Assembly: GCA_902465145.1 (NCBI GenBank)
Contig: CABQMD010000052.1
Location: 1-6,499, forward strand
Length of the DNA: 6,499 nt
Source: an uncultured Succinatimonas sp.
GTDB taxonomy: Bacteria > Pseudomonadota > Gammaproteobacteria > Enterobacterales > Succinivibrionaceae
Direction of reading: 5' to 3'
Positions 1 through 5,897 of the stretch are shown here, in pieces. Each line of letters opens with the position of its first letter. Position 1 is the first letter of the stretch. The notes under the pieces are model-generated. The model saw only the letters and a list, made by a program, of their open reading frames with translations. It had not been told where the DNA came from and did no database searches. A program made the translations under genes and the position numbers.

Positions 1-115
1 TAATAGTCTTTTTTAAAGAACTTTTCTGAATTAAAAAGTCGAAACTTTGTGTTTTGTAGTATTGAAACTGGCTATGTTATTAGTTCACACTTAGGCCTAA
101 AGTTTTTTTTAAATT
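1..115. other. AT-rich region upstream of bioC, no gene
   Basis: This stretch is strongly AT-rich and shows no open frame that looks coding. It probably carries the bioC promoter, but I cannot pick convincing -35 and -10 boxes. A perfect 10-base palindrome, TTAGGCCTAA (91-100), is followed by a run of eight T (103-110) and lies just before the bioC start codon. No good Shine-Dalgarno sequence is seen ahead of that ATG. No BirA operator resembling the TTGTAAACC / GGTTTACAA type is visible, so biotin-repressor control is not supported here. Confidence 0.5.
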
Positions 116-871
116 ATGGATCCTAAAGACAGAATCAAAAGAGCGCAGCTTTTTTCCAAGGCAGCTCAAACTTATGAGCAATATGCAAAGCCTCAGAAAT
201 GTTTTGCCGATATTTTGGCAAGCGGGTTAAAAGGACATCTTGCCGGGAAAAGAGTGTTGGAAATAGGATGCGGTACCGGATATTTTTCGGAATTATTGCT
301 AAAAGAACATCCTTCTGAGCTGGTACTTTGCGATATCAGCGACGGCATGCTCGAGATGTGTCGCAAACGCTTTAAAAATCATCCTGAAGTTAAATTTATC
401 AAAGCCGATGCCGAGTGTGATGATCTAGGAGAGCGTTATGATTTCATCGTTTCAAATCTTGCCTTTCAGTGGTTCTCATCCATGGAAGACGGGCTTATAA
501 ATTTAAGACGTCATTTAACTTTAGGCGGCGTTTTATGTTTTTCTACTTTTCTTAAGGGCAATCTGCGGGAAATTTCTGAGCTTTCCGGGATAGGGATCTC
601 TTATCCTAGCTATATGGAGATGATCGACATAGTTGAAAAGGTATTTTTCTGTGTCCGTTTGGATCCCGGGCGTTGCGTTTGTCATTATCGCGATGTCCAG
701 ACCATGCTCAAAGAGTTGAAAGCCACCGGAGTTACTTCGGTATCCAATTCTGCCGTGCATTGGACTAAAGACAGACTCAAGGTGTTTAAAGAAGAATACG
801 CAAAACAGTTTACTGATGAGCAGGGTATTTATCTTACCTGGAAAGGCGTGTTCGTAATTTTGCACGATTAA
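116..871 (+). CDS. bioC: Malonyl-ACP O-methyltransferase BioC
   Basis: A 251-residue SAM-dependent methyltransferase, the same length as E. coli BioC. BioC methylates the free carboxyl of malonyl-ACP so that the ester can enter fatty acid elongation and become pimeloyl-ACP methyl ester, the first dedicated step of biotin synthesis; it is cytosolic. Visible signatures are the N-terminal FSKAAQTYEQYA (13-24, family pattern F-x-x-AA-x-x-Y), SAM-binding motif I VLEIGCGTG (47-55), acidic D73 after strand 2, SNLAFQW (113-119, E. coli SNLAVQW), FSTFLKGNLRE (142-152) and the C-terminal LKATGVTS (201-208). The last three separate BioC from generic class I methyltransferases. No other bio gene is within the window; the next gene is convergent. 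The ATG at 116 lacks a clear ribosome binding site but fits the family N-terminus well. A different BioC-like methyltransferase is possible but less likely. Confidence 0.9.
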   Translation: MDPKDRIKRAQLFSKAAQTYEQYAKPQKCFADILASGLKGHLAGKRVLEIGCGTGYFSELLLKEHPSELVLCDISDGMLEMCRKRFKNHPEVKFIKADAECDDLGERYDFIVSNLAFQWFSSMEDGLINLRRHLTLGGVLCFSTFLKGNLREISELSGIGISYPSYMEMIDIVEKVFFCVRLDPGRCVCHYRDVQTMLKELKATGVTSVSNSAVHWTKDRLKVFKEEYAKQFTDEQGIYLTWKGVFVILHD

Positions 872-877
872 GACAAT

Positions 878-906
878 GAAAAGGCGCGGTAACCGCGCCC
901 TTTATT
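878..906. terminator. Bidirectional intrinsic terminator between bioC and uspE
   Basis: A 7-base-pair GC-rich stem (GGCGCGG at 883-889, CCGCGCC at 893-899) encloses a three-base loop TAA. It is preceded by GAAAA and followed by CTTTATT, so both strands give a hairpin followed by a T-rich tract. It begins 6 bases after the bioC stop and ends 19 bases beyond the uspE stop, where a shared terminator for two convergent genes is expected. Confidence 0.85.
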
Positions 907-925
907 GAAGTCATATCAAGAGTCT

Positions 926-1849
926 TTAATTTTTTTCAGAATTTAAAGTCTTGTTGTTCAATACGATGAGATCGGCTGCAATATAGTCGACGATCTCCTC
1001 GCAGGTGTTGCCGATGAGCGCTGCCATGGCACCGCTTCTGCCTGCAGATCCTACGAATACCGCGTCGGCGTCAAGTTTGTTGCAGATCTCGGGGATCACT
1101 TCATCGGGCATGCCTTCTTTAATGTGGCAATTTTCCTCAGGAATATTGTGAGCCTTGGCAAATTCAAGAATACGGCGCTTGTGCTCTTTGACTATGCTCT
1201 GAGCAAATACCTCAGGAGCATAGTGAGGAACTTCGAGCATAATGGTCGGCAATACCACCGAAGCAGAATTTACAAGATGGATCTTGCCCTTGGTGATCAT
1301 TGACAACTGCTGAGCTTCACGCAAAAGCGCCACGTTGGCACCGCGGTGACCTTCAAAAGAGAAGTCCACGGCCACGACGATGTTGCCGCCTGCCTTCCAT
1401 TCGTGATCTTTGGCGATCACCACCGGTACTTTTGAATTGCGCAGTAAGTACCAGTCGATGGGGGTAAAGAGTATGGAATCCAATACCTTGTGATTATTGG
1501 CAGCCTTGATGATGAGATCGCAGTTGTCATGTTCGGCTTCGGCCAGGATCCCGGCAGCGATGTCACGGGTGTAAACTGCTTTCGGAGTGATCTTGACCGG
1601 GCTTTCTTTGATAAATGGCTCAAGCAGATCATCAAGCTGTTTTTTGTTGGTGGCCAACACGTCCTGACGGGTGGCTTCTTCACTCATGCGATTTAACACA
1701 TGAATGTCGGCGGAGAAATCATAAACCAGCCTAAGTGCGGTGATCTCGACACGCGGATTATACTTGGCAAATTCGATGGCGCGTTTTAAAGCAAGTTGCT
1801 CGGAGCGTCTGGGTTCGATGACCGCGATGATGCGATTGTACTGTCTCAT
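926..1849 (-). CDS. uspE: Tandem-domain universal stress protein UspE
   Basis: A 307-residue protein of two fused Usp domains (about 1-147 and 154-300), matching E. coli UspE (about 316 residues) along its length. Matching segments include the N-terminal IIAVIEP (7-13), YDFS (43-46), ILFTPIDWYLLR (126-137, E. coli VIFTPTDWHLLR), VVAVDF (158-163), EGMPDEVIP (245-253) and the C-terminal nucleotide-loop pattern G267-x2-G270-x9-G280-N-T. The first domain lacks this glycine pattern, as is usual for UspE, so only the second domain looks able to hold a nucleotide. UspE is cytosolic and in E. coli is induced under stress and stationary phase, with reported roles in DNA-damage resistance and cell aggregation. 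The ATG has a strong Shine-Dalgarno AAGGAAGGG (1854-1862). It is separated from upstream murJ by 130 bases that carry its own likely promoter. Confidence 0.93.
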   Translation of the reverse strand: MRQYNRIIAVIEPRRSEQLALKRAIEFAKYNPRVEITALRLVYDFSADIHVLNRMSEEATRQDVLATNKKQLDDLLEPFIKESPVKITPKAVYTRDIAAGILAEAEHDNCDLIIKAANNHKVLDSILFTPIDWYLLRNSKVPVVIAKDHEWKAGGNIVVAVDFSFEGHRGANVALLREAQQLSMITKGKIHLVNSASVVLPTIMLEVPHYAPEVFAQSIVKEHKRRILEFAKAHNIPEENCHIKEGMPDEVIPEICNKLDADAVFVGSAGRSGAMAALIGNTCEEIVDYIAADLIVLNNKTLNSEKN

Positions 1850-1853
1850 ATAG

Positions 1854-1862
1854 CCCTTCCTT
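1854..1862 (-). promoter_or_regulatory. uspE: Strong Shine-Dalgarno of uspE
   Basis: On the - strand AAGGAAGGG lies a few bases before the ATG at 1849, the best ribosome binding site in the window. It confirms the start and suggests efficient translation. Confidence 0.8.
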
Positions 1863-1863
1863 A

Positions 1864-1879
1864 GCTTCTTTGAAGAAGC
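1864..1879 (-). promoter_or_regulatory. Inverted repeat in the uspE leader
   Basis: The sequence reads GCTTCTTCAAAGAAGC on the - strand: a six-base-pair stem with a four-base loop (seven pairs if the loop is tightened). It sits directly upstream of the uspE Shine-Dalgarno and downstream of the likely -10 box, so it would be in the 5' leader of the mRNA. It could be an mRNA hairpin affecting stability or ribosome access, or a protein-binding operator. The structure is clear; the role is inferred. Confidence 0.45.
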
Positions 1880-1905
1880 GGACAGATTCAGATTTTCCTA
1901 CTTCA

Positions 1906-1911
1906 ATTATA
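1906..1911 (-). promoter_or_regulatory. Probable -10 box of uspE promoter
   Basis: A perfect TATAAT is found on the - strand in the murJ-uspE gap, about 57 bases before the uspE start. No good -35 box stands at 16-18 bases spacing; a TTGATT lies only 7 bases upstream. A TG sits one base off the extended -10 position. A start around 1899 would give a leader of about 50 bases. The weak -35 fits an activator-dependent or stress-sigma promoter, but this is inference. Confidence 0.5.
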
Positions 1912-1979
1912 GGCACTAAATCAAGGCAAAATCTTGAAACAGCACGCAAATAATAAAATTTAGCAAGGCCTTTCAAAGT

Positions 1980-3536
1980 TTAACGTTTAAGTTCTCGCGG
2001 GCGTATTCCCAAAATAAGAGCTGCGACGAAATACACTGCGGCACCTCCTGTGATCAAGGCTGCAAGACAGAGTATCGAAGTGAAGGTATCCATGGCAAAC
2101 CAAATGTCGTTTCTTGGGGATACAAAGCGTATGCAAACAGCCATCAGGGTACCTGATAAGGCAATTTTTATGATGAATTTCAACGAGCGCAGACTTACTG
2201 TATAGATGTCGCGCTTTTTTAAAAACCATAACAGCAAAAAAGCGTTTACGTAGGCTGCAAGAGCCGTTGAAAGAGCAAGTCCGACGTAACCTAATGGTTT
2301 TATGAGTATGAGGTTCAAAACTATGTTGGATGCTATCGAGGCTAAGGAACAGCGTACCGGAGTTTTGGTGTCCTGTCTTGCCGCAAATGCCTGAACCAGT
2401 ACTCGTACCAACATGATGGCGCAAAGACCCGATACCGAGGCTAAAAGGGATGCTGATGACAAAAGCACCTGCTCTTGGCCGAATGCTCCGCGCATGAACA
2501 GCACTCTTAGGATAGGCTCGCGCAGGGCGATGATGCCGCACATTGACGGTATGCCCAAAAGCAGCACCAGCCTTACTCCCCAGTCCAACGTTTCGCGATA
2601 AAGTGTAGGATCTGCTTTCAATCTGGCTTTGGACAATGCAGGCAGGATCACCGTGGAAACGGCTACTGCAAAGATCCCTATGGGAAATTCAAGCAGTCTG
2701 TCTGAATAATAAAGATAGGAAATGGCTCCGGTTGCAAGAAACGAAGCCAATAGAGTGCTTATGAAAAGATTAAGTTGCGAGGCACTGACTCCTATAATGG
2801 CAGGCAGCATCAGTTGTCTTATTTTGGCAACTCCTGCATGAGACCAGGCAAAGCGAGGGCGTACCAGCAGGTGCAGCTTCATCACGAACGGCAGTTGAAA
2901 CAGCAGTTGCAATATTCCTCCTGCCACCATGGCATAAGCAAGTACCAAGTTAGGATTTACGCTGTTTTTCCCGAAGATCAGCACTGCTCCTATCAAGGTG
3001 AGGTTTAATATGCACGGAGTGACTGCCGGAATGCCGAATTTTCCGAAAACATTGAGCACCGACGAACAAAGAGCCGTAAGCGTAATAAAAAACAGATAGG
3101 GAAAAGTGATGCGCAAAAGGGCGCTGGCGTCATAATACTTTATGCCGTCGGCTTCTCCGTTTAACGCCGCCTGAAACCATCCCCAGCCGAACACGGCGGT
3201 GAGCACGGGCGAGAGCAGCATGCCGGCTACGGTTACCAGCAACACTATGCCGCCTAAGGTTCCGGCGCTTTTACTCACCAGCTCTTTTAAGGCCTCGGAG
3301 CTTTGCTTTTCCTTGGTTTGGGTCATGACCGGCACGAAAGCCTGGGCAAATGCGCCTTCTGCAAACAGACGTCTGAAGAAATTGGGAATGCGGTTTGCAA
3401 AAAAGAATACGTCCGAAGAAAGTCCGGCTCCCAAAACCGAGGCTATTACCATGTCGCGGATCATACCGAGAATTCTTGAGGCGAAAGTGGCGCTCGAGGT
3501 CACCATGCCGGATCGTAAAAGTTTTGCTTTGGCCAT
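1980..3536 (-). CDS. murJ: Lipid II flippase MurJ (MviN)
   Basis: A 518-residue polytopic inner-membrane protein of the MOP superfamily, close to E. coli MurJ (511). It moves the undecaprenyl-linked peptidoglycan precursor lipid II from the cytoplasmic to the periplasmic face and is normally essential. Signature residues are kept with an offset of 3 from E. coli: R21 and R27 (SRILGMIRD), D42, R55 and R56 (NFFRRLFAEGAFAQAFVPV), which line the cavity. Also present are YYSDRLLEFP (276-285, with R280 matching R270), FAARQDTKTPV (384-394), and the C-terminus ILGIRPRELKR. About fourteen hydrophobic segments fit the family. I chose the ATG at 3536: it has GGAGA (3541-3545) four bases upstream and matches the family N-terminus. 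A GTG at 3575 would add 13 residues with no homology. The upstream metal transporter is 119 bases away and uspE lies 130 bases downstream, so a single operon is uncertain. Confidence 0.96.
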   Translation of the reverse strand: MAKAKLLRSGMVTSSATFASRILGMIRDMVIASVLGAGLSSDVFFFANRIPNFFRRLFAEGAFAQAFVPVMTQTKEKQSSEALKELVSKSAGTLGGIVLLVTVAGMLLSPVLTAVFGWGWFQAALNGEADGIKYYDASALLRITFPYLFFITLTALCSSVLNVFGKFGIPAVTPCILNLTLIGAVLIFGKNSVNPNLVLAYAMVAGGILQLLFQLPFVMKLHLLVRPRFAWSHAGVAKIRQLMLPAIIGVSASQLNLFISTLLASFLATGAISYLYYSDRLLEFPIGIFAVAVSTVILPALSKARLKADPTLYRETLDWGVRLVLLLGIPSMCGIIALREPILRVLFMRGAFGQEQVLLSSASLLASVSGLCAIMLVRVLVQAFAARQDTKTPVRCSLASIASNIVLNLILIKPLGYVGLALSTALAAYVNAFLLLWFLKKRDIYTVSLRSLKFIIKIALSGTLMAVCIRFVSPRNDIWFAMDTFTSILCLAALITGGAAVYFVAALILGIRPRELKR

Positions 3537-3540
3537 ATGC

Positions 3541-3545
3541 TCTCC
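3541..3545 (-). promoter_or_regulatory. murJ: Shine-Dalgarno fixing the murJ start
   Basis: GGAGA on the - strand is four bases before the ATG at 3536. This supports that ATG over the in-frame upstream GTG at 3575. Confidence 0.75.
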
Positions 3546-3600
3546 GTTTTTTTCGCCGCACATATTAGCAAGCACGCCGTCATTTGGATGCCTTTGCGTT

Positions 3601-3655
3601 AAAAAAAGCGGCGTTTTAAATTGATATGGGAAAATATCAGAGCCGGTTAATCTTT
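3601..3655 (-). terminator. Possible weak terminator after the ZIP transporter gene
   Basis: Downstream of the transporter stop, the - strand carries an AT-rich hairpin TGATAT / ATATCA (3634-3639 and 3622-3627, six-base loop). Outer CGGC and GCCG tetramers could extend it with a large internal loop, followed by seven T (3607-3601). This is much poorer than the terminator at 878-906, and read-through into murJ seems likely. Confidence 0.25.
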
Positions 3656-4444
3656 TTAGCCCAAAGCAACATCAAGCACCATCATGAGCAGAAATCCCGA
3701 AAGGACTGCGACGGTAGCCAGATCCGATTCTTTGTTTCCCATGTTGTGCGATTCGGGGATGAGCTCTTCTATTACTACGTAGAGCATGGCTCCTGCGGCA
3801 AAGGAAAGAAACCAGGGCAAAAGTTTGACTACCAAAGATGAGAACATGACTACCAGTATCGCTCCGACCGGTTCGACTATTCCTGAAAAAGAGCCTAAGG
3901 CGAAAGCTTTGAGACGACTTGCGCCTTCTGCGTAGTAAGGAACTGATACAGCCGTGCCTTCGGGAATATTTTGAATGCCTATGCCGACGGCAAGGGCAAT
4001 GAGTGTACCTAAGCCTGCGCTGAGATCTTCTGCTGCGGCCGCAGCACAAACACCGACTGCCATGCCCTCTGGAATATTGTGTATGGTGATGGCTAAGAAA
4101 AGCAAAGTACGTTTGCCCAAAGTCGTTTTGGGGCCTTCCGGGGTACTGGCAAGCATGTGCAGATGCGGTAAAGAACGGTCAAGTGCTATGATGAAAAGTA
4201 CGCCAAATACAAAACCGCCTGCTACGGAAAAAAGTCCGGCTCCTGAAGACAGAGCTTCTTTTTGTGCGGGGAGCAACAGCCCAAATACCGAAGCTGAGAT
4301 CATGATCCCAGCTGAAAATCCCAAAGAAAGCTGAGTCAGCAGGATTTTTTTTGATGATTTGAAACAAAACACCAAAGCAGCGCCCAAGACGGTACATAAA
4401 AAGGTAAAACCGGAACTTAAAATTGCCAGAGTTAATGTCGACAT
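3656..4444 (-). CDS. ZIP-family divalent metal transporter (GufA-like)
   Basis: A 262-residue inner-membrane protein with about eight hydrophobic segments, of the ZIP family that brings zinc and related divalent metals into the cytoplasm. The metal-binding helices are clear: IHNIPEG (121-127; H122, N123, E126) in the fourth helix, IQNIPEG (157-163; Q158, N159, E162) in the fifth, then SGIVEPVG (187-194; E191) and IEELIPESH (225-233) in later helices. HNIPEG plus QNIPEG, followed by an EP motif, is typical of the GufA/ZIP11-like branch rather than classical ZupT. A short loop PHLH (93-96) could hold metal. The ATG at 4444 is chosen because AAAGG (4453-4457) precedes it and the hydrophobic N-terminus begins at once; a TTG at 4516 would add 24 unlikely residues. 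Substrate specificity (Zn, Fe, Mn, or other) cannot be told from sequence. The gene is divergent from frsA. Confidence 0.88.
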   Translation of the reverse strand: MSTLTLAILSSGFTFLCTVLGAALVFCFKSSKKILLTQLSLGFSAGIMISASVFGLLLPAQKEALSSGAGLFSVAGGFVFGVLFIIALDRSLPHLHMLASTPEGPKTTLGKRTLLFLAITIHNIPEGMAVGVCAAAAAEDLSAGLGTLIALAVGIGIQNIPEGTAVSVPYYAEGASRLKAFALGSFSGIVEPVGAILVVMFSSLVVKLLPWFLSFAAGAMLYVVIEELIPESHNMGNKESDLATVAVLSGFLLMMVLDVALG

Positions 4445-4452
4445 GTGGAAAA

Positions 4453-4457
4453 CCTTT
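4453..4457 (-). promoter_or_regulatory. Shine-Dalgarno fixing the ZIP transporter start
   Basis: AAAGG on the - strand, eight bases before the ATG at 4444, supports this start over the upstream TTG at 4516. Confidence 0.55.
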
Positions 4458-4459
4458 TG

Positions 4460-4475
4460 GTTAGCATATGATAAC
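4460..4475. promoter_or_regulatory. 16-base imperfect palindrome, candidate operator in divergent region
   Basis: GTTAGCATATGATAAC pairs with its own reverse complement at 14 of 16 positions. It lies 15 bases upstream of the transporter start, in the gap shared with divergent frsA. On the - strand it contains TATGCT (4463-4468), with TTGTTA (4486-4491) 17 bases upstream, a weak sigma-70-like pair; on the + strand it contains TATGAT (4467-4472). A dyad over a possible promoter of a metal transporter suggests a metal-responsive repressor site, but the GTTA/TAAC halves are three bases further apart than in the E. coli Zur box, so the regulator is unknown. With this -10, transcription would start almost at the Shine-Dalgarno, a point against the promoter call. 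Confidence 0.35.
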
Positions 4476-4617
4476 TTGTGAATTTTAACAAAATACCGAA
4501 AGCATGCGTTGTCCAAAAAAGCACAAAGATAGCTCGGATTTTGCTTTTTCCCGTCAGATTTTGGTCGGGACGCCGTGATGTGCGATCATGTAAAAAAAAA
4601 CTGACTGAGACTTTAAA

Positions 4618-5871
4618 ATGAGTGAACAGAATCTCAGCGAACAGCTGTTTAAACCGAAATTCAATTATCCTGAAACTTCTTTGATCTCAAACTCCGCCTG
4701 TCCTTTGCCCAAGCTTGTCAACAAAAGTCATGCGTTAGGCTATACCCGGGGCTGGTATCGTGCGGTTCATCGTTTTTGGTGGATATGGCAAGGCGGCAAT
4801 CTTCTGGATATCGACGAATGTTTAAGTGCGATCGCCTCGTCAAAAGCAGAGCGTACAAGAAGCGAATGTCTGGATACGGTTGCAGTCTACGGAGGCGGAA
4901 ATTGGATTTTCGAATTCTCAAAATTTGCTCAGGAACGTGCTTTGAAAGGACGCAAACTGCAGGAAGAGGGGAATTTTCAAAAGGCTGCCCACCAGTTTCG
5001 TATGTCTGCAAGATATTTTTCCATAGCCTCATATCCTCATCTTAAAGGCGATGTACTGGCAGCCGATGCCGCACTGCTGGGAAGACGCAGCTATCGTGAG
5101 ATGTGCAATTGTGAAAAAGAGTACGTATATCTTGACGAGCTTAAATTCAAAGTAGGCGGTAGCGAAGCCGAAGGCTTGCTGCATCTGCCGGACAGAGTGC
5201 AAACTCATCCATGTCTGGTGTTGCTTACCTCGTATGAAATGAGTGCCACCGGATTTTATGCTTTTTATAAAGAGCAGTTGCAGCCTTACGGCATCGCCTT
5301 GCTGGTATTGCAGATGCCGGGCATAGGACTTTCGGAAAAACTTACCTTAAATGCCGATCAGTCGCAGGTTTTGGATGCCGCCTTGTCAGATCTTAAGGAC
5401 AATCCTTATGTCAATGCCTCGCGCATCGGTCTTATGGGATTGCGTTTAGGCGGCAGTGCCTGTATCAGAACTGCAATCATGCATCCTGAAGCGGTGACGG
5501 TCCTATGTCTTATCGAGCCTGCCGTGCACAGTTTCTTTACCAACAGAAATATTTTGGATTCGCTTACGCTTTGCATGCGATCGCTTTATGCCAATCGTCT
5601 GAATCTTGATGCCTCCAACTGGGATACGGTGATCCCGCAGTTAAAACAACTGTCGCTAAAGGAGCAGGGCTTGCTTGGAAGAGGCGCTCAGAGTGCGATC
5701 CCATGTTTTACCGCCTCGCTCAATGCCTTTACCACCAAAGATGATTTGAAGCTGTTGCAGGAGCGTTTTACGAACATTGAATGCCGCTCGCTTGACGGCG
5801 GAGATTATTCAGATTTTATGTACGAATCGTTAAGAAATTCCGGGGAATTTTTAAGAAAACATCTGCTGTAA
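4618..5871 (+). CDS. frsA: FrsA family alpha/beta-hydrolase-fold protein
   Basis: A 417-residue protein that aligns with E. coli FrsA (414) from end to end. Shared segments are the N-terminal [11 protein letters not shown] (5-15, E. coli NLSETLFKPRF), [14 protein letters not shown] (46-59), AERT (77-80), [10 protein letters not shown] (91-100), SYPHLKGD (138-145), [15 protein letters not shown] (225-239) and [10 protein letters not shown] (346-355). FrsA was named for a fermentation/respiration switch and binds the unphosphorylated glucose-PTS protein IIA-Glc. Esterase activity was reported, and a claim of cofactor-free pyruvate decarboxylation in Vibrio was later contested, so the true reaction is uncertain. 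The C-terminal half has the alpha/beta hydrolase fold, but the nucleophile elbow reads G274-L-R276-L-G278 with arginine in place of serine, as in E. coli (GFRFG). The start at 4618 has a weak GAGA (4607-4610) and matches the family N-terminus. proB follows 26 bases after the stop. Confidence 0.93.
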   Translation: MSEQNLSEQLFKPKFNYPETSLISNSACPLPKLVNKSHALGYTRGWYRAVHRFWWIWQGGNLLDIDECLSAIASSKAERTRSECLDTVAVYGGGNWIFEFSKFAQERALKGRKLQEEGNFQKAAHQFRMSARYFSIASYPHLKGDVLAADAALLGRRSYREMCNCEKEYVYLDELKFKVGGSEAEGLLHLPDRVQTHPCLVLLTSYEMSATGFYAFYKEQLQPYGIALLVLQMPGIGLSEKLTLNADQSQVLDAALSDLKDNPYVNASRIGLMGLRLGGSACIRTAIMHPEAVTVLCLIEPAVHSFFTNRNILDSLTLCMRSLYANRLNLDASNWDTVIPQLKQLSLKEQGLLGRGAQSAIPCFTASLNAFTTKDDLKLLQERFTNIECRSLDGGDYSDFMYESLRNSGEFLRKHLL

Positions 5872-5897
5872 CGACGCTTTTTTTACTGGAAATAAAA

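Noticed and set aside
1987..2541. 184-codon - strand open frame overlapping murJ in another frame
   Set aside because: The murJ frame here is strongly conserved with E. coli MurJ; the alternative product is rich in Arg, His and Ser with no membrane pattern, typical of a frame shadow.
3537..3575. 13-residue N-terminal extension of MurJ from a GTG at 3575
   Set aside because: The ATG at 3536 has a good Shine-Dalgarno and fits the family N-terminus.
3199..3624. 141-codon + strand open frame opposite the murJ 5' region
   Set aside because: It lies antisense to unmistakable murJ coding sequence, has no recognisable domain, and its composition is that expected of a reverse-frame shadow.
3975..4334. 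119-codon + strand open frame opposite the ZIP transporter
   Set aside because: It is antisense to conserved metal-binding helices and is a low-complexity Ala/Pro/Ser-rich shadow.
4477..4492. Possible CRP site (TGTGA, six bases, ACAAA) in the divergent region
   Set aside because: Only one half matches the consensus; the second half has three of five matches, which is common by chance in AT-rich DNA.
4445..4516. 24-residue N-terminal extension of the ZIP transporter from a TTG at 4516
   Set aside because: The added residues do not resemble the family, and the ATG at 4444 has an AAAGG at suitable distance. The candidate operator would also fall inside the gene.
4549..4570. TCCCG / CGGGA inverted repeat upstream of frsA
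   Set aside because: Five base pairs with a 12-base loop and no T tract; too weak for a terminator and with no evidence for an operator.
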